Positions 1 through 11,619 of a stretch of DNA of 64,000 nt are shown piece after piece (positions within the stretch are counted from its first letter, which is position 1; each line of letters opens with the position of its first letter). A program made the position numbers and the translations under genes. Source of the stretch: Loxodes magnus (lineage: Eukaryota; Ciliophora; Karyorelictea; Loxodida; Loxodidae); the NCBI GenBank assembly GCA_946699065.1, contig CAMPDV010000367.1:248001-312000 (forward strand). Direction: 5' to 3'. The notes beneath the pieces were generated by a model, which was not told the DNA's origin, made no database searches, and was given only the letters and a program-made list of their open reading frames with translations.

Positions 1-479
1 AGCCTACTTAATTATCTTTCTTTTCTAATATAATAAACTTTTACAGCTAATTCTTTTCAAACATGTTTATTTTCTTAATTATATAGAAATATTTATATTA
101 ATAAACTAAGTAAAAAGTTCTCTTTTTAGTTAGAGCTTTTTATCTTCAATTATTAGTCAAATTTACTTTCAGTATGATGAGAATGCTTAACTAATTAAAT
201 ATTAGAATATATTGGTTTTATTTACAATTTTAGATAATTTAAAGGAAGTATGTAGTCTGTTTATTTTGATTCAAGTTCTTTAACTAAATCTATAAATTCT
301 TATTTAAATATTTTATGAGTAAAATATATGTATGCTAACTAATATCAAAAGCCTAATTATGATTTTACTTTTAATATTAATATTAAGCAAAAAAGGTTAT
401 TGGAAATCTTTAATTGTAAGAATTTCTTCTTCCAATTAAAGACATTTAAATTTAAAAGTTATATCACATCACTTCCTCT
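1..479. other. AT-rich sequence, nothing assigned
   Basis: No motif, tRNA or recognisable frame was found here. It lies just past the 3' end of the minus-strand LINE and could be its 3' untranslated region or the flank. Confidence 0.4.
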
Positions 480-2601
480 TCTTCAGCATTTCTTATCTAT
501 ATATTTTTTGATTATTCCTTCTTTTCTATTTTAAATAGCTCCATTCTTCAATCAAGTAGCAATCGGTGAAATGTTTTGATTTGCAAATTTATCTCTACTG
601 CTTGACTGCAAGGAAACATATTTATATAAACTTAATCTTTGAGAGTAAAATCTTTTATTTCATTATCTCAATCTTATACTTTAGTCATTCCCTTATGTCT
701 GAATAGTAGTTGCATTCCATTATATGTTCAAAGTGTCATAATCTCCACAGATACAATAAGGTCTATCAATAGAGTAATGACGGTCTTAAATATCTTTTCA
801 GAAATTGAATGATTGGGTTGTGAGCTTATGTCCTAATAATTTCCCTTTTATATGATTTGTTTAGGCTAGTATATTTAATTACTGGAAATTAGTATAATTT
901 TGAAATTATTCAGTATATATTTTAGCAGTAGGCATTATATTAAATCTTTAAGTTGCAGCTGTATAAAATTTATGCTAAATTTACATTTTTTTCTGTTTAG
1001 TAAATGATTCTAAACTGCAATTATGTTCTGAGTTATCCAATTAAATTTATAGTATGCAGCCCTTTTTTTTAAGTTATCAAAATACTGATATCCTTCTTTC
1101 CAATTGTTTTAAAAAAGTGTACTTATAGTAGTTAATTGTGGAAAACCAATATTTTCTCTTCTTATTTTGTAAAAAAATAAAGAATCTCAGAACCATAATG
1201 TGTTTGAAGGGTATTCAAAACAGATCAATATACATGATTCACTAAATGTGGATTCTGATGCTTAGAATGTTTTCCTTGAGATGAATCGTATACTTGATTC
1301 TATTTTATTAATTACAGTAGGGATTCCTTGTTATATACTTCAAGGCACTAGCTCACCTCCATATTCAGCTTTTGGAAGAGTGAAAAATCTAGATAAAGTT
1401 TTGAAATGCCAAGGAGTCCAATTTATACCTAAGCAGAGAAAATACAGTTTTTTAATAGCAGATAAATACCTAATGGCAGTTTGGTTACAATGATTTTTAA
1501 AATTTCTTTTTTAACGCAGAAGAACTCCCAAATATGTGACTTATTATTTTTAAATGATTGGTTAATCACCAATCTTCAGATTTAATTTTAATTCGTTGTT
1601 TTTATTCTTTTTTTTAAATTAGATAGCTTCGCACTTAGGTATATTACCTTTAAATAGGTTCAAATAAAAACTCTATTCGTTTCGTTTATTAAGGTTTGAA
1701 AGTTTTTTTTAAACTTTAATAAAAGATTTAAGTCGTCTGCCTATCTTCTGCATGCGAAACTATTATCTAAATTTGTGCATTTAAATCTTATAAAATTACC
1801 TTTATTTTCTAGATAATGAATCATGATGTCACAATACAATAGAGCTAGTATAGGTCCATGTGAACTTCCCTACATAACTCCTTTGCTATATAAACTTATC
1901 TAGAATTCTTTCCATCTATGAGAAATGATGAACTAAGGTTTTCGTAGAACGATTCAAATGCTTTAATAAGTCCCAATGATAGTTTAGCTCTTCTTTATTA
2001 ATTAAATAATAATCTCCTTTCTATGGAATCGAACATTTTTTAGCGTCTATTAAAGTAGCTATTAAATTAGTTTTTCTTTAAGCTTATTTACAGAAGATAT
2101 TTATTATTTATTAGATCATCCTGATCTACTAAGTTTTTTATCTCTTCTTCATGAATCCCATTTGGCTTGGATGAATTAAGTTTCTTTAGTTAATTATATT
2201 GTATAGTCTTTTCATTAGAGCTTTATCATTCAATTTAAATATAAAATTGATAAGTGAAATTGGACGCCAATTTGCTCATTCATCTTTTTTACCTTTTTTA
2301 AAAATCGAAAATATAACTGAATTGATAAGCTCTTCAGATATTCTCCTAAGTCTAGGCATATTATTGAGAAACTAATTAAATATCATAGTAAAATAATCTC
2401 CTGCATACTTTAGCAACTCTACCTTGATTCCATCTGGGCCTGCTGCTTTATTTTTCCTTCTTTCTTGCGTAAAATAATGTACTATCCTTCTTGTTAGATT
2501 ATTCCCTATTTTATTCTTAGAGTTTACTTCACCTCTTATTTTATCGTCTTTTTTATCTTATAATTTTGCTTTAGTGTTTATTCATTTTTTCTATATAATA
2601 A
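480..2601 (-). pseudogene. LINE-type retrotransposon, reverse transcriptase and C-terminal part, decayed
   Basis: Non-LTR retrotransposon ORF2 remnant read on the minus strand with TAA/TAG as Gln and TGA as Trp. In order: KAAGPDGIKVELL (about 2452-2410), an FKKGKKDEW..NWRPISL block (about 2300-2255), QMGFMKKR (about 2150), motif A as LIDAKK then FDSIERRLL with a one-base frameshift between them (about 2050-2010), motif B KGVMQGSSHGP (about 1890-1850), motif C with ADDLNLLL in place of YADD (about 1740), and PKCEAI (about 1630). A C-terminal zinc-binding block, CICGDYDT then EHIMEC, lies near 775-715, with another frameshift between its halves. These are the canonical reverse transcriptase motifs of LINEs. 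The frameshifts make it a dead copy. No endonuclease domain is found upstream, where a GC-rich insert sits instead. It is related to the plus-strand LINE near 23-27 kb. Confidence 0.85.
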
Positions 2602-2944
2602 ATATTTTGCTTAATTAATTAATTTCAACTAAAAAAGTTTTTTGTCCGGAAACTCCTTTCCGATTGCACGGCCCGACGCTCTCTTTTTATGGAATAACGG
2701 GGATATCCTGTTGTGCTCCAGGCACAGCTGCTAGGGAGCTCAATCGCTATGAGCAGCCTGGCTTCAAGCCCCTACCAAGAGCGGATAATCCCAAAGACAC
2801 CATTCCCTTCAGAAAATGACTCTGACCAGGGACTTTCTCAGCGACAGGAAAGGAACTTATTCCTAGCCATAAAACCAGAAAGTGTTGTCACGAAGGTCAT
2901 TCTCAGTTCCCACCATATTTTCAATTATGATATTTTGCTTAATT
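2602..2944. mobile_element. GC-rich, hairpin-forming insert bounded by a 15-bp direct repeat
   Basis: About 280 bases (2643-2922) are roughly half G+C in an otherwise very AT-rich window. The 15-mer ATATTTTGCTTAATT occurs at 2602-2616 and again at 2930-2944, as a target-site duplication would. Hairpins inside include CGGAAA-CTCC-TTTCCG (2647-2662), CCAG/CTGG stacked on GCTGCT/AGCAGC (2718-2761) and AGGAA-CTTA-TTCCT (2851-2864). These suggest a reverse-transcribed structured RNA, inserted into the LINE perhaps by LINE machinery. I could not identify the parent RNA. A foreign or contaminating fragment is the alternative. The 110-residue frame across it is probably meaningless in this code. Confidence 0.6.
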
Positions 2945-3950
2945 TTGTAAATCTCCCCTTGTTTTCCATCTTTTATTATTCTTTCTTCTCTTTCTTCTAT
3001 TATCATCTTGTCCTTCTCTTTACTATCTCTTTTTTTTTATTGTAATATTGCTAATTTAGGCTGTTGAGTACTATATAAATCTTAGTTTGCTATCTTCCTA
3101 ATTCATTTATATGTTGCTTTTTCACTTTTGCTGTTTCAACTCTTCTGCACTATTTATCAGTGTGTTCTTTTATCACATTTATTACATTTAAAATTAATAG
3201 GGTAATATAGCTTTTTTTATTTATTTAAAAATCTATAATTTCAGGTATTCTAAATGTATCCTCAAGGCTATATAAATCCATGTATAATATATTTTCCTAT
3301 CATTAAGTCGTGCTGGAAACGTGTGGATTATATCTCCTTTAACCTGGCCATATTTTCTTATAACCTCTTTTACATTATTTTTATTTTAAAATTAATTAAG
3401 GTTAAAATACATGGAATTGTTGTGTATGTATAATATTTCTGCAGTTTTTTGATAAATTGGTATTCTTACCCTTGAACTCTGATACTCTTAAACTTGTAAA
3501 ATCCTTTTATTTTTCTTACTATTAAATACTACAAGCACTACACTATTGGACTTAACTGTAAATATAGAGATTCCTTGATCATATTCTTGCCATAATAACT
3601 CCCTAAATTCCTTAATTGTCAATTATTCCTCAATTTTCTATCTGTCTTTGTTATGTTTACGAATGCATGATAAAATAAACTATAGCATCTATATCAGATT
3701 GGTCTTAATAAGCATTCTCGAATATTCTCATTACTTGATCTTTTGTCACCAAGGTTAATAGTAATTAATTGCTTTATGCTAAAGTATGATCTAGGCTTTT
3801 CTTTTTCTATAAATTGTTTTCCTTTTATTATCTTTTTTATTTCTGTCTTCCATTCCCCTCTTCATAGTCTCTTTTAAAGTTAAACTATTTAAAAGGTTTA
3901 TCACTGCTGAACGCGCCCCATTTCTTGCATATTTAAAGATCCTTTTCAGT
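2945..3950 (-). pseudogene. LINE ORF1-like protein and coiled-coil part, decayed
   Basis: Minus-strand continuation of the LINE, 5' of the GC-rich insert. Three blocks match the plus-strand LINE at 23.2-24.0 kb: a Glu/Lys-rich repeat (about 3045-2950; compare 23870-23940), FTVKSNSVVLVVFN (about 3575-3535; FTVKSNGSVFVVFN in the plus copy), and RKYGQVKGDIIHTFP (about 3365-3320; RKYGKIRGDIMHTFP in the plus copy), followed after a frameshift by RIPEIID. The order is the same in both copies. The conserved FTVKSNG and HTFP blocks look like the RNA-binding ORF1 product of a LINE, but I cannot name the domain. The upstream boundary is not visible. Confidence 0.65.
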
Positions 3951-4102
3951 TTTCTTTAACCTACTCTAGAATTTCATTAGTTCAACTTCGATTTTAAAGA
4001 AAATATACGCTTGTAGATTAAAAGATATAAGACCCTTATAACTAAATTAAACAAAGAGAATATGTTTATTTATCAAGAAATCTCTAAATTATGTAATCAA
4101 AC

Positions 4103-4800
4103 ATGAAACATAAAAGAGATTAAAATTTTACTATCGAAGATATCTGAAAGCTTTTATATAAAAGTGGAGCGGGGAAAGACAAGAGATCATAAATCAGAAT
4201 TTGAGAATACAAAGAGATTATTCCTAGTGACAAGTATTTGAAATCTCTAAAATAATTAGATAAAGTTTCTGTTACTTAGCAAATTATTAATATAGAGAAA
4301 GCTTATATTAAATAATAAGAAATAAATTGGATAAATTGCTGAAGGAGTTCAAGCTATTCATGCTGCAGACATAATTCATAGAGATATAAATTCACTTAAT
4401 ATTTCACTAAATGAAGATGATGCTCCTTAAATATAAAATCTAGGATTAACAGAGGATAGAGCAGATTTATATGAGGAGGAGTAGGAAAGAAACTTTTTGT
4501 GAATGGCACCTGAAATGTTTTAAAATAAGGTTAGTTAAAAGAGCGATATCTGATCTTTAGCTTGCGTAGCAATTGAAATATTGAATGAAACTTTACCTTA
4601 TCCTTATTCTTGACATTAGTAAAATATTTAATATTATGCTTGCCATGAAAAAATATCCAGATTTTTCATTAGAAATTTATTAAAACAAAGAGTTTGTTGA
4701 TCTATTAGAACGCTCATTCAGTTATGATTAAAAATTGAGACAGAAACCCTTTCTATAAAGTAAGCTGAGGATGATGATTTTACTAAATTTCAGATACTGA
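4103..4800 (+). pseudogene. Protein kinase pseudogene related to the 6.2-8.1 kb kinase
   Basis: Starts with an ATG at 4103 and follows the N-terminus of the intact kinase-kelch gene: TIEDIWKLL, GAGKDKRSQIRIWEYKEIIPSDKYLKSLKQL. The glycine-rich loop and catalytic Lys region are then missing, with a jump to LANYQYRESLYQII. After a frameshift the catalytic part is well preserved: AIHAADIIHRDINSLNI, NLGLTED in place of DFG, WMAPEMF and KSDIWSLACVAIEI, where both W are TGA codons. A further frameshift separates PYPYS from NKEFVDLLERSFSYD. The deletion and frameshifts indicate a dead duplicate. No kelch part could be followed downstream. Confidence 0.8.
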
Positions 4801-6227
4801 TTGAAGATTACTAAAGAGCTAAAAAGCTAACATTTTATGATAATTTCCAAAATAAAAAATTGGTAGAGATTTGGCACTTAAAAGTGTGTTAATAGTTTTT
4901 ATAAGTAAAAAGATATAAATGACTATTAACAAGATAATTAAAGATCTTCCTAATAGCTGGAAATCAAATAAACAATAAAAATAATTCTAGCTTTTAATTT
5001 ATAGGAGAGATTCTCCAAATAATTCAAACGCAAAATTAAAATAATTGTATGATTTATTGTTTTTTCTCTAATTTAGAGAAATTTAGTTGTGTTGAATTTC
5101 TAGTTTAAGTTATTCAATCATATTAAATAGACTAAAGCTATTTATGAAATAGTAAATTAAGCATTTTTATAGCTCTAAGTAAAATTTATTAAACCTTGAA
5201 TATTTTTGCTGTAATAGATAAATGAATTAAGAATAAGTGACTTATTAAGATAAAAAGAATTTAATAGCTGCATTAAGAAGTAATTGTAATGACAAGTTAT
5301 TTCTAATTAAGATAAAAGTTGATCTTTTTTGCATTTATTCATGATAAAATTTCTTTCTGCAAAAGTTAGTTAAATAGAAGAAAATAAAAGTTAATTTATC
5401 ATAAAGCTGATATTACCAAAACTTATTGTTGTTGAGTTTAATCTATCGAATGTATTTTTAAATATTAACCTAAAAGGAATAAAAAAACATTCTATCTTAA
5501 GCATAAGAAATAAACTAAATGAAATAAAAATTCTCTTTCATAAATAGTAAATTTTAAAATAAAGGAAAGAAAAATAAACTAGTCAGTTTAAATTTTTTCT
5601 ATTTAAGTTTGAAAATTTTGTGTAAAAAAGTATTTAAATTATTAAAATCAAATCTTAAATCTCCTTTTTTAACTAAATAAGAAAATTCTTTACTAGATAT
5701 AAAAATAAAAATCATTATTTTAAATTGAATTACTCCTTAAAAATACCTTTGATTATAAATCATGCATTACATGAATACTTAATTGTCTTTTACTATTAAT
5801 AAATCTTTATTTAGTAATCAAAAAATAAATAAAATGAAATAAGGGTTTAAAAAATTAGAAATTAGGGAATGAGAAATTTAAAATGAATGAATTTGAGGTT
5901 TAAAAGTAAGGTCAATTATCGAGGTAGTGAGTTAATTTTCTAAAATAGGTCTTTTTAGTTAAATTTTAAAAAGATTTATATCATTTTCATCTTTTCTATT
6001 GCAAATATTTTATACCTCATAATAAATTTTAGTATGTTTAACCTCTTGTTATTTAAAGCTAAATAGTTACATAAATTTATTATTTAAGTAAACGATTTTT
6101 TTGATTCTTAATTAAATAAAGACTAATGAAATAATTATAAATAGTGAGATATTTACATTTTTAAGTTTTTTTTTTCTTAAATAATAAATATAACTAAATT
6201 TGGCCTTTAAATTAGTAGCTAATAACT
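4801..6227. other. AT-rich interval between kinase pseudogene and kinase-kelch gene
   Basis: I see no recognisable domain. It may hold degraded 3' parts of the kinase pseudogene and the 3' untranslated region of the minus-strand kinase gene. A stretch near 5200-5350 reads with several Cys residues but could not be matched to a family. Confidence 0.4.
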
Positions 6228-8144
6228 TCAATTTTTTTATAGTTTTTATTAGTTAAGTTAAACTTCATAATCTTCTCTCCATATTCTATCCCCCATATCG
6301 AAGCTATATATTTTTCTCCCATCAAATGTATATATTTTTTACCTTCACATTATAGGGTTCTAGTAACAACTTTCTCCATTATAAATTTGTCGCTTATCTG
6401 TTCCATCAAAAAGAGGTTTAAAAGAAATTTAATTTTGCTGCCATATTAACTCATAAACTCCATCAAGTTACTCACCAAAAATATAAATACTTTCAGTTTC
6501 ATTATCTCTTACCGAACTTACGGTAGAACTACTTGGCAAATACTCAGATAAAATTTGTCAATAGTTCTCTTCAATATCATATTATTAGCAATGATACATA
6601 TGAACATCTTTATTTCTTATCCCTCCAAATACTAGAATATTTTATCCATCAGAAATGCATCCTATGTTTCTTACACCAAATATTATATTTTCAATATTCA
6701 AGCACTCTCCTCTGTTGAAATCAAAATATTCGCAAGCTTCTTAATTTTAAGACGAAGAAACACTCCCAGATATTAAATAAACGAACATGTTATCATTTCT
6801 TCTGACATGCACCATTCCATGGCCACTTCTAGGATTTTTCATATTGCAACTTTTATCTACTTTTAGAGGATCTCTAAGAACTGCTTGAAAATTCAGCTAA
6901 CATTCTTCACTAATGCCACCAGAAACAAAAATATATTATTAAGTATAGTAAACAGAGCTTCCTTAGTCCATTTTTATTCCAATACTCTCAATATCAATTG
7001 GGATGAAATCTTAGTCGAATAATTGAATTAAAGTATTTCTATCCTTTAAAATAGAAACTTCTTAAGGCTTTTTTATGTTTTACTCAAGTTCTTGTGTACT
7101 AAGTGGTGTTTTGTTCTGAGAACTTGATCCTCCAAAATATACTTCAGAAAAAGGTATCTCTTCTTGGTTATTTTATTATATTTATTATTATTAATAACTG
7201 TATTTAAACTTTATCATTTCAATTATATTCCTGAATGTTAAAATTTTTGGTCTGTCTCTTGGTTCATAACTAAAAGATTTTTATAGAAGGTTTGTTAAAT
7301 CTTTATCATGTAATATTTAATCTTTAAATTCTGGTATATTTCTTTACTAGCAAACATGCTACTTGATTTACTTTTTATTTTTTAGGAAAGGATAAGGAAT
7401 TTGCTCATTAAATATTTCAACAGCGAGACAGGCTAGTGATCATATATCGCTTTCTTGATAAACTTTATAATTAAAAATTTCAGGTGCCATTCATTATCAT
7501 GTACCTCTTTAATGTTAAGTGCTTGAAAATTCTTATAAACTAGCCATTCCTAAATCAGCTATTTTAGGAGCATTATTTTCATCTAATCAAATATTTAATG
7601 ATTTTATGTCTCTATGGATTAGCCCCACAAGGTGAATGGCATTAACTCCTTCAGCGATTTAGCCAAGAATTTATAGTTTCGCATAATATCTAGACTTTCA
7701 ATCTTGTTAAAGATCTTAGAATAGTTTTTTTTCTTATATCAAGTTATATAAACTTCCTTATCTTTAATAGTTAGTTAAATGGCATAAGCAATCTTCATTA
7801 CTATTTTTAATATTAATTATAACTCCTAAAAGTCTCAAAACTCGAGGATGATTTACAGACAGAAGTGAAGAACATTCGTTATAGAAACTATTTATAAGAT
7901 CACCAGTTTGTTGGTCTTTACCTTATTACATAATTTTTAATGCATAATCAAGTCCCTAAATGTTTATAGCATATACTTATCCTTATCCTCCTTTACCTAG
8001 TTATTTTAAATTATTAAGAAACTCTTTATTTGGAATTAACTCTTCATACTTCCAAATTCTAACAACAGCATTTGGAGCCTCTCCAGCTCCATTTCTCATT
8101 AAAAGTTCTAATAAGTCTTCAATAGTTTTTAATTTCTTCTCCAT
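6228..8144 (-). CDS. Protein kinase fused to kelch-like beta-propeller
   Basis: Read with TAA/TAG as Gln and TGA as Trp, the minus strand gives 638 residues from ATG (8144-8142) to TGA (6230-6228) in one frame without an indel. Kinase domain, about residues 45-315: glycine-rich loop GKGGQGQV (50-57), YALKIM with the ATP-binding Lys near 70, Glu near 90, HRDIKSLN (177-184), ADLGMA where DFG reads DLG (196-201), GTWQWMAPE (214-222), ESDIWSLAC (231-239) and RDRP (296-299). All catalytic residues are present, so it should be active. A Gln-rich linker leads to a C-terminal half with kelch-type blocks such as PRSGHGMVHV, ILVFGGIRNKDVHMYH and IYTFDGRKIYSFDMGDRIW. These suggest a substrate- or partner-binding propeller. 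No membrane segment is seen. The related copy at 4.1-4.8 kb is broken. The number of kelch repeats was not resolved. Confidence 0.85.
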
Positions 8145-8352
8145 TATATAAAAGATAGAAATGAATAAATAAAGCAATTAGTTTAAACTTAATAAGGAAG
8201 GTTTATAAAATTACTAAAGCCTTTTAATTACTATATAAGCAAATCTAATTAGATAAGACATTTCTCTTCCATTGTAATATAGTTCTTTTGTATAATTTGT
8301 TTATTCTAACTGAAAAATTACTTTTATAATTTTTTCGCTAAAAAAGGAGAAT

Positions 8353-9062
8353 ATGTTCGCCTCTCAAAAACTACTTGACAAAATTTAAGTAGAAATAGGC
8401 GAAGAAAAGAAGAAAAAACAATAGCAACAAGAGAAATTAAGCTCTTCCTTAGGCCTGAGGAGAAAGAGATTCTAAGAACGAAGCTAATCAAAAGTAAAAG
8501 CAGATATCCCAAATGTAAGATCTAAGCTAAAAACGTAAAAGAGATTTTAAATTAAGAGAAAAGGACCAAAGAACTAATTAAAAATATTGATAATCATAAT
8601 AAGCTATTAAAATATGTTACCAGCTCATTTAAATAACTATACAACAGAGTAGAAGTTTTACTATCAAACAAATTGATATAAAGTTAAGAATAAAGCATTG
8701 CTGTAGAAAACGACTAAGCTAAATTAATTTTTCAAGAAATAAAAAAAGATGAAAAGTCTAATATAAATTTAAAAAGAGAATAGAATAATTGGAAAACATT
8801 ATTTTAAAAAAATGTAAGAAAAATAATCAAAAATTATAAGTACTATAAATCAACCAGCCACATATTACGAAAATACTGAGCTTGGAAAAAACTCCATAAG
8901 AAAACAATAAAAACATTAAGAATGCTAGCTAACTCTTAATAACTAAAATTTTAGTATGGAAAAAGAAAGTTTATACAAGAATATAAGATTATCATCAGTA
9001 ATCCTCCACATTAAAAAATCATAGTATTCATCCACATTAAAATGTAACTGGCATTTGGTTGA
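8353..9062 (+). CDS. Hypothetical basic protein, possibly frameshifted
   Basis: Two frames look coding. From the ATG at 8353 a short Lys/Gln-rich stretch is read. From about 8405 a second frame continues to a TGA at 9060-9062 with a protein-like composition: REIKLFLRPEEKEIL near the start, then a Lys-rich helical middle, then KYWAWKKLHKKTIKTLRML and FQYGKRKFIQEY near the end. The TGA inside KYWAW reads as Trp. The N-terminal block loosely recalls the start of TnpB/Fanzor-type proteins, but no catalytic motif supports that, so I do not assign it. The change of frame could be an intron near the 5' end or decay. It lies divergently next to the kinase-kelch gene, about 210 bases away. Confidence 0.35.
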
Positions 9063-10559
9063 AAGCACAGTAGAAGCAAAAATTTAAACACTTTATTTTA
9101 TTATTATTACAATTATAAGTAATTTATACATTTGAATAATGCTTAATTAAATTACTAGAATCAAATAAATTTTGAACTTAAAAGATTAAAAAATACATTA
9201 TCAAATAAAAGTTTAGTAAATGTTTATTTTCATTGGAATTTAAACCAATTTCACCATCCATTCCTATGAGGTTCAAGTCCTCGACCATTTTTTATGTGTA
9301 TAGTTACCCCTTTCTCTCCATCTCACTAAGATCTACTCTATATCCTATCTTTCTTTTGTAAGCTCTTACGTTATTTATAAAAAGTCTTGTTAATTTTTAG
9401 ACCCTTTAATCCTCTTGCTTTTAAGCCTTTTGCAACCAATGAAGTTTATTATTAAATTAGTGAAAAATTACAATTTTTACACCTCTTAATCTCCTATTTT
9501 TGTTTCTATTTCGGAACAATTTTATAAAATTCCTCAAATTAATTTAGATTATTTTTTCTATAAGTTAAATATTAATATATCCAAATAGTTAAAAAATTAT
9601 AAAGTTAAATATAGTTTAAATCTCTAATTTTAATACTATTAAGTATTAACTCAGTCTAATTATTAGCTATTTCTGTTTTATTTATTAAGTTAGTTTTTAG
9701 TATGTTAAATTATAGTTCTTTTAAAATATATCTAAGTTAGTATGTTTATTAGTGATTTAAGCAAACTCAAATTTAAATTTTATTTCATAGATATCTATCT
9801 AAGTTTTCAGTTTCCACATAGCAAATTGGATCTATTACTTCATTACGATTATTTAAATTTAAAAACAATATTTTATAATTATAATTAAAGCTAGAAGAGG
9901 TAAATAGACTAGTTTAATTTTAATTAATTATTTTTATATTTACCATAAATAAATAATTGATTTTTACTTAAATCATCTAACTCCTTAGTTGTTATTATTT
10001 TTAGAACTATTTGAAAATAAATGAAAAGAGAGAAAAAATCACAAATAAATGAAATTAAGAGTCTAGTAAAATTTTAAATTAAAGAGGATTAAACTAGCTC
10101 TATCTTTAATAGGATATAATTATAAATAGACTTATTGATTTAAATTAATTATAAGTTAATAATATAATATTATAAATTTAACTATGAAATTAATTTAAAT
10201 TAAAAATAGATTACATTTAAATTACAAATCTTTGGAAAATTCTTCTTTGCAGATTAGAATATTCATTTTAAGAATCAATATTCTTTGTCTCATAGACTTA
10301 GTTCTTCGAATTCTAAATTCATTAAATTCATTAAAAAACTGCTCGCCTTCCGCTTAATTGAAGTTTTAAATGTATAAAATCTCCTTTCCTGCATGCTCTA
10401 TCCTTGTATTGCACTTTTTACTTGACTTCTCTCTTTTATATTATCTAAGTTGAGAATTTTTTTTCTAGATTTTCCCATTTTCTGATGGGAAGAATTCCGT
10501 CACTCGTTACTTCAGTAGCTATTAGTTAACATTTTTCCAGATCGAAATCAAACTAAAAT
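9063..10559. other. AT-rich interval; duplication begins near 9,555
   Basis: Apart from a tRNA-like T-arm at 9268-9283, nothing is recognised. From about 9,555 the sequence matches 38,755 onward, marking the left edge of the large duplication. Confidence 0.4.
9268..9283 (+). other. tRNA T-arm-like (B-box) remnant
   Basis: GAGGTTCAAGTCCTC forms a T-stem and loop and contains a good pol III B-box. It is followed by CGACCATTTTTT, resembling a tRNA 3' end with a pol III terminator. No matching 5' half, D-arm or anticodon arm was found, so this is at most a tRNA fragment. Confidence 0.3.
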
Positions 10560-11612
10560 TAACTTTTAAGTAAGCCCATCACTAATGCTTCTAAACAACG
10601 AATCTTTACTTGAAATTATTATTTCTAAATTACTAGAATACTATGTAAGATTATTTTGTGATGGTATTTATTCTTATTTATTGCTCTATAAGCAATCGTA
10701 AGCTGTCATTTAATGCAAATAAATTTAGCAGAATTGTATGAAGTAATAAGTATTCCGTTAATGAAAAGATTTATTTTCGATATTTTTATTTAAAACAATA
10801 TCCATATTGATATCATTTAATATTTTAAATTATTCCAATCTTTCCTGAAGTTTTCGATAGCTTCTTTGTATTTTTCTAATTTTTTACATATAGTTTTTGA
10901 TCATTTAGTTAGAGAGAATTCATAATAGTCTTATTACGAATAGTAACCAGCCTTCTATTGTTTTATAGAAGCTAAGTTGATCCTTCATATTTTTATTTTA
11001 TATTTTCTACAAATTTACTTACAAGTAGAAAATAGACTAACCCTGCTGATGATACAATTTAATTGCATTGTATTTCTATAGTCATGATATTACTATTATT
11101 CCTTTGTCATATTGATAATGTCTTCCTTACTAGATTATCTTTTCAATACCTTCTTTTCGCGATTTTTATTTGTTTTTCTACTTGGTATTTTTAAGGATTT
11201 AATTTGTGCTCCTAGAGTAAAACTCTTTAATAATGATGAATTTTGATAGTATTCCCTAATGTTCTATTCAGTCGTAAATAAACGAAAATTCTAACTTAGC
11301 TGCAAAAGAGCACTTAATAGGGCTTGAATATATTTATCATTGTCAGACGATTTGTAGTCAAATAATTTTTCCTTTATCTAAAATATAAATTCACTTCTGA
11401 GCTACTAAAATTGGCTTCCCAGATTTTAAAATGCTAGGAAACAATTAAGGAACATTTCCAACCTTGCTGAGAAATTTAAAAAATCAAACTACTTTATGCA
11501 CGCTAAGCTTTGACTTGGTTTTCCAACCTCTACTTGTTTTATTATAATTTTAAAGCATTTTTTCTAATTTATACAGTTTGTATTGTAAAAATATTAAACT
11601 AGAAACTTAATT
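10560..11612 (-). pseudogene. Repeat-associated gene family, member 1
   Basis: Minus-strand reading gives protein-like blocks: KCSFAAKLEFSFIYDWIE, then FYKTIEGW, then IKNYMQKIRKI. The same blocks recur at 32.8-33.5 kb as QFQLEFSFILVEQN, FYKIIEE and IKNDMQKIRKI. At the 5' side (11541-11605) lies the 65-base sequence common to all members. I cannot name the family; no catalytic motif is evident. Compared with its copy at 39.7-40.7 kb there are single-base indels, so at least one of the pair is broken. It could be a transposon-encoded protein or a lineage-specific gene. Confidence 0.45.
11541..11605 (-). promoter_or_regulatory. Conserved 65-base upstream element of the gene family
   Basis: On the minus strand: CTAGTTTAA, then TTTTTACAATA, then ACTGTATAAATT, then TTTAAAATTATAATAAA. 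It is the best-conserved stretch shared by six loci. It always precedes the family's coding-like part, so it may be a promoter/5' untranslated region or the terminal sequence of a mobile element. Confidence 0.5.
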
Positions 11613-11619
11613 AAATTAA

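Noticed and set aside
1281-1493. 70-residue standard-code frame on the plus strand
   Set aside because: It is the antisense of the LINE C-terminal region, which has recognisable motifs on the minus strand.
2713-3045. 110-residue frame on the plus strand
   Set aside because: It crosses the GC-rich insert, its flanking direct repeat and the antisense of LINE coding sequence, so it is chance openness.
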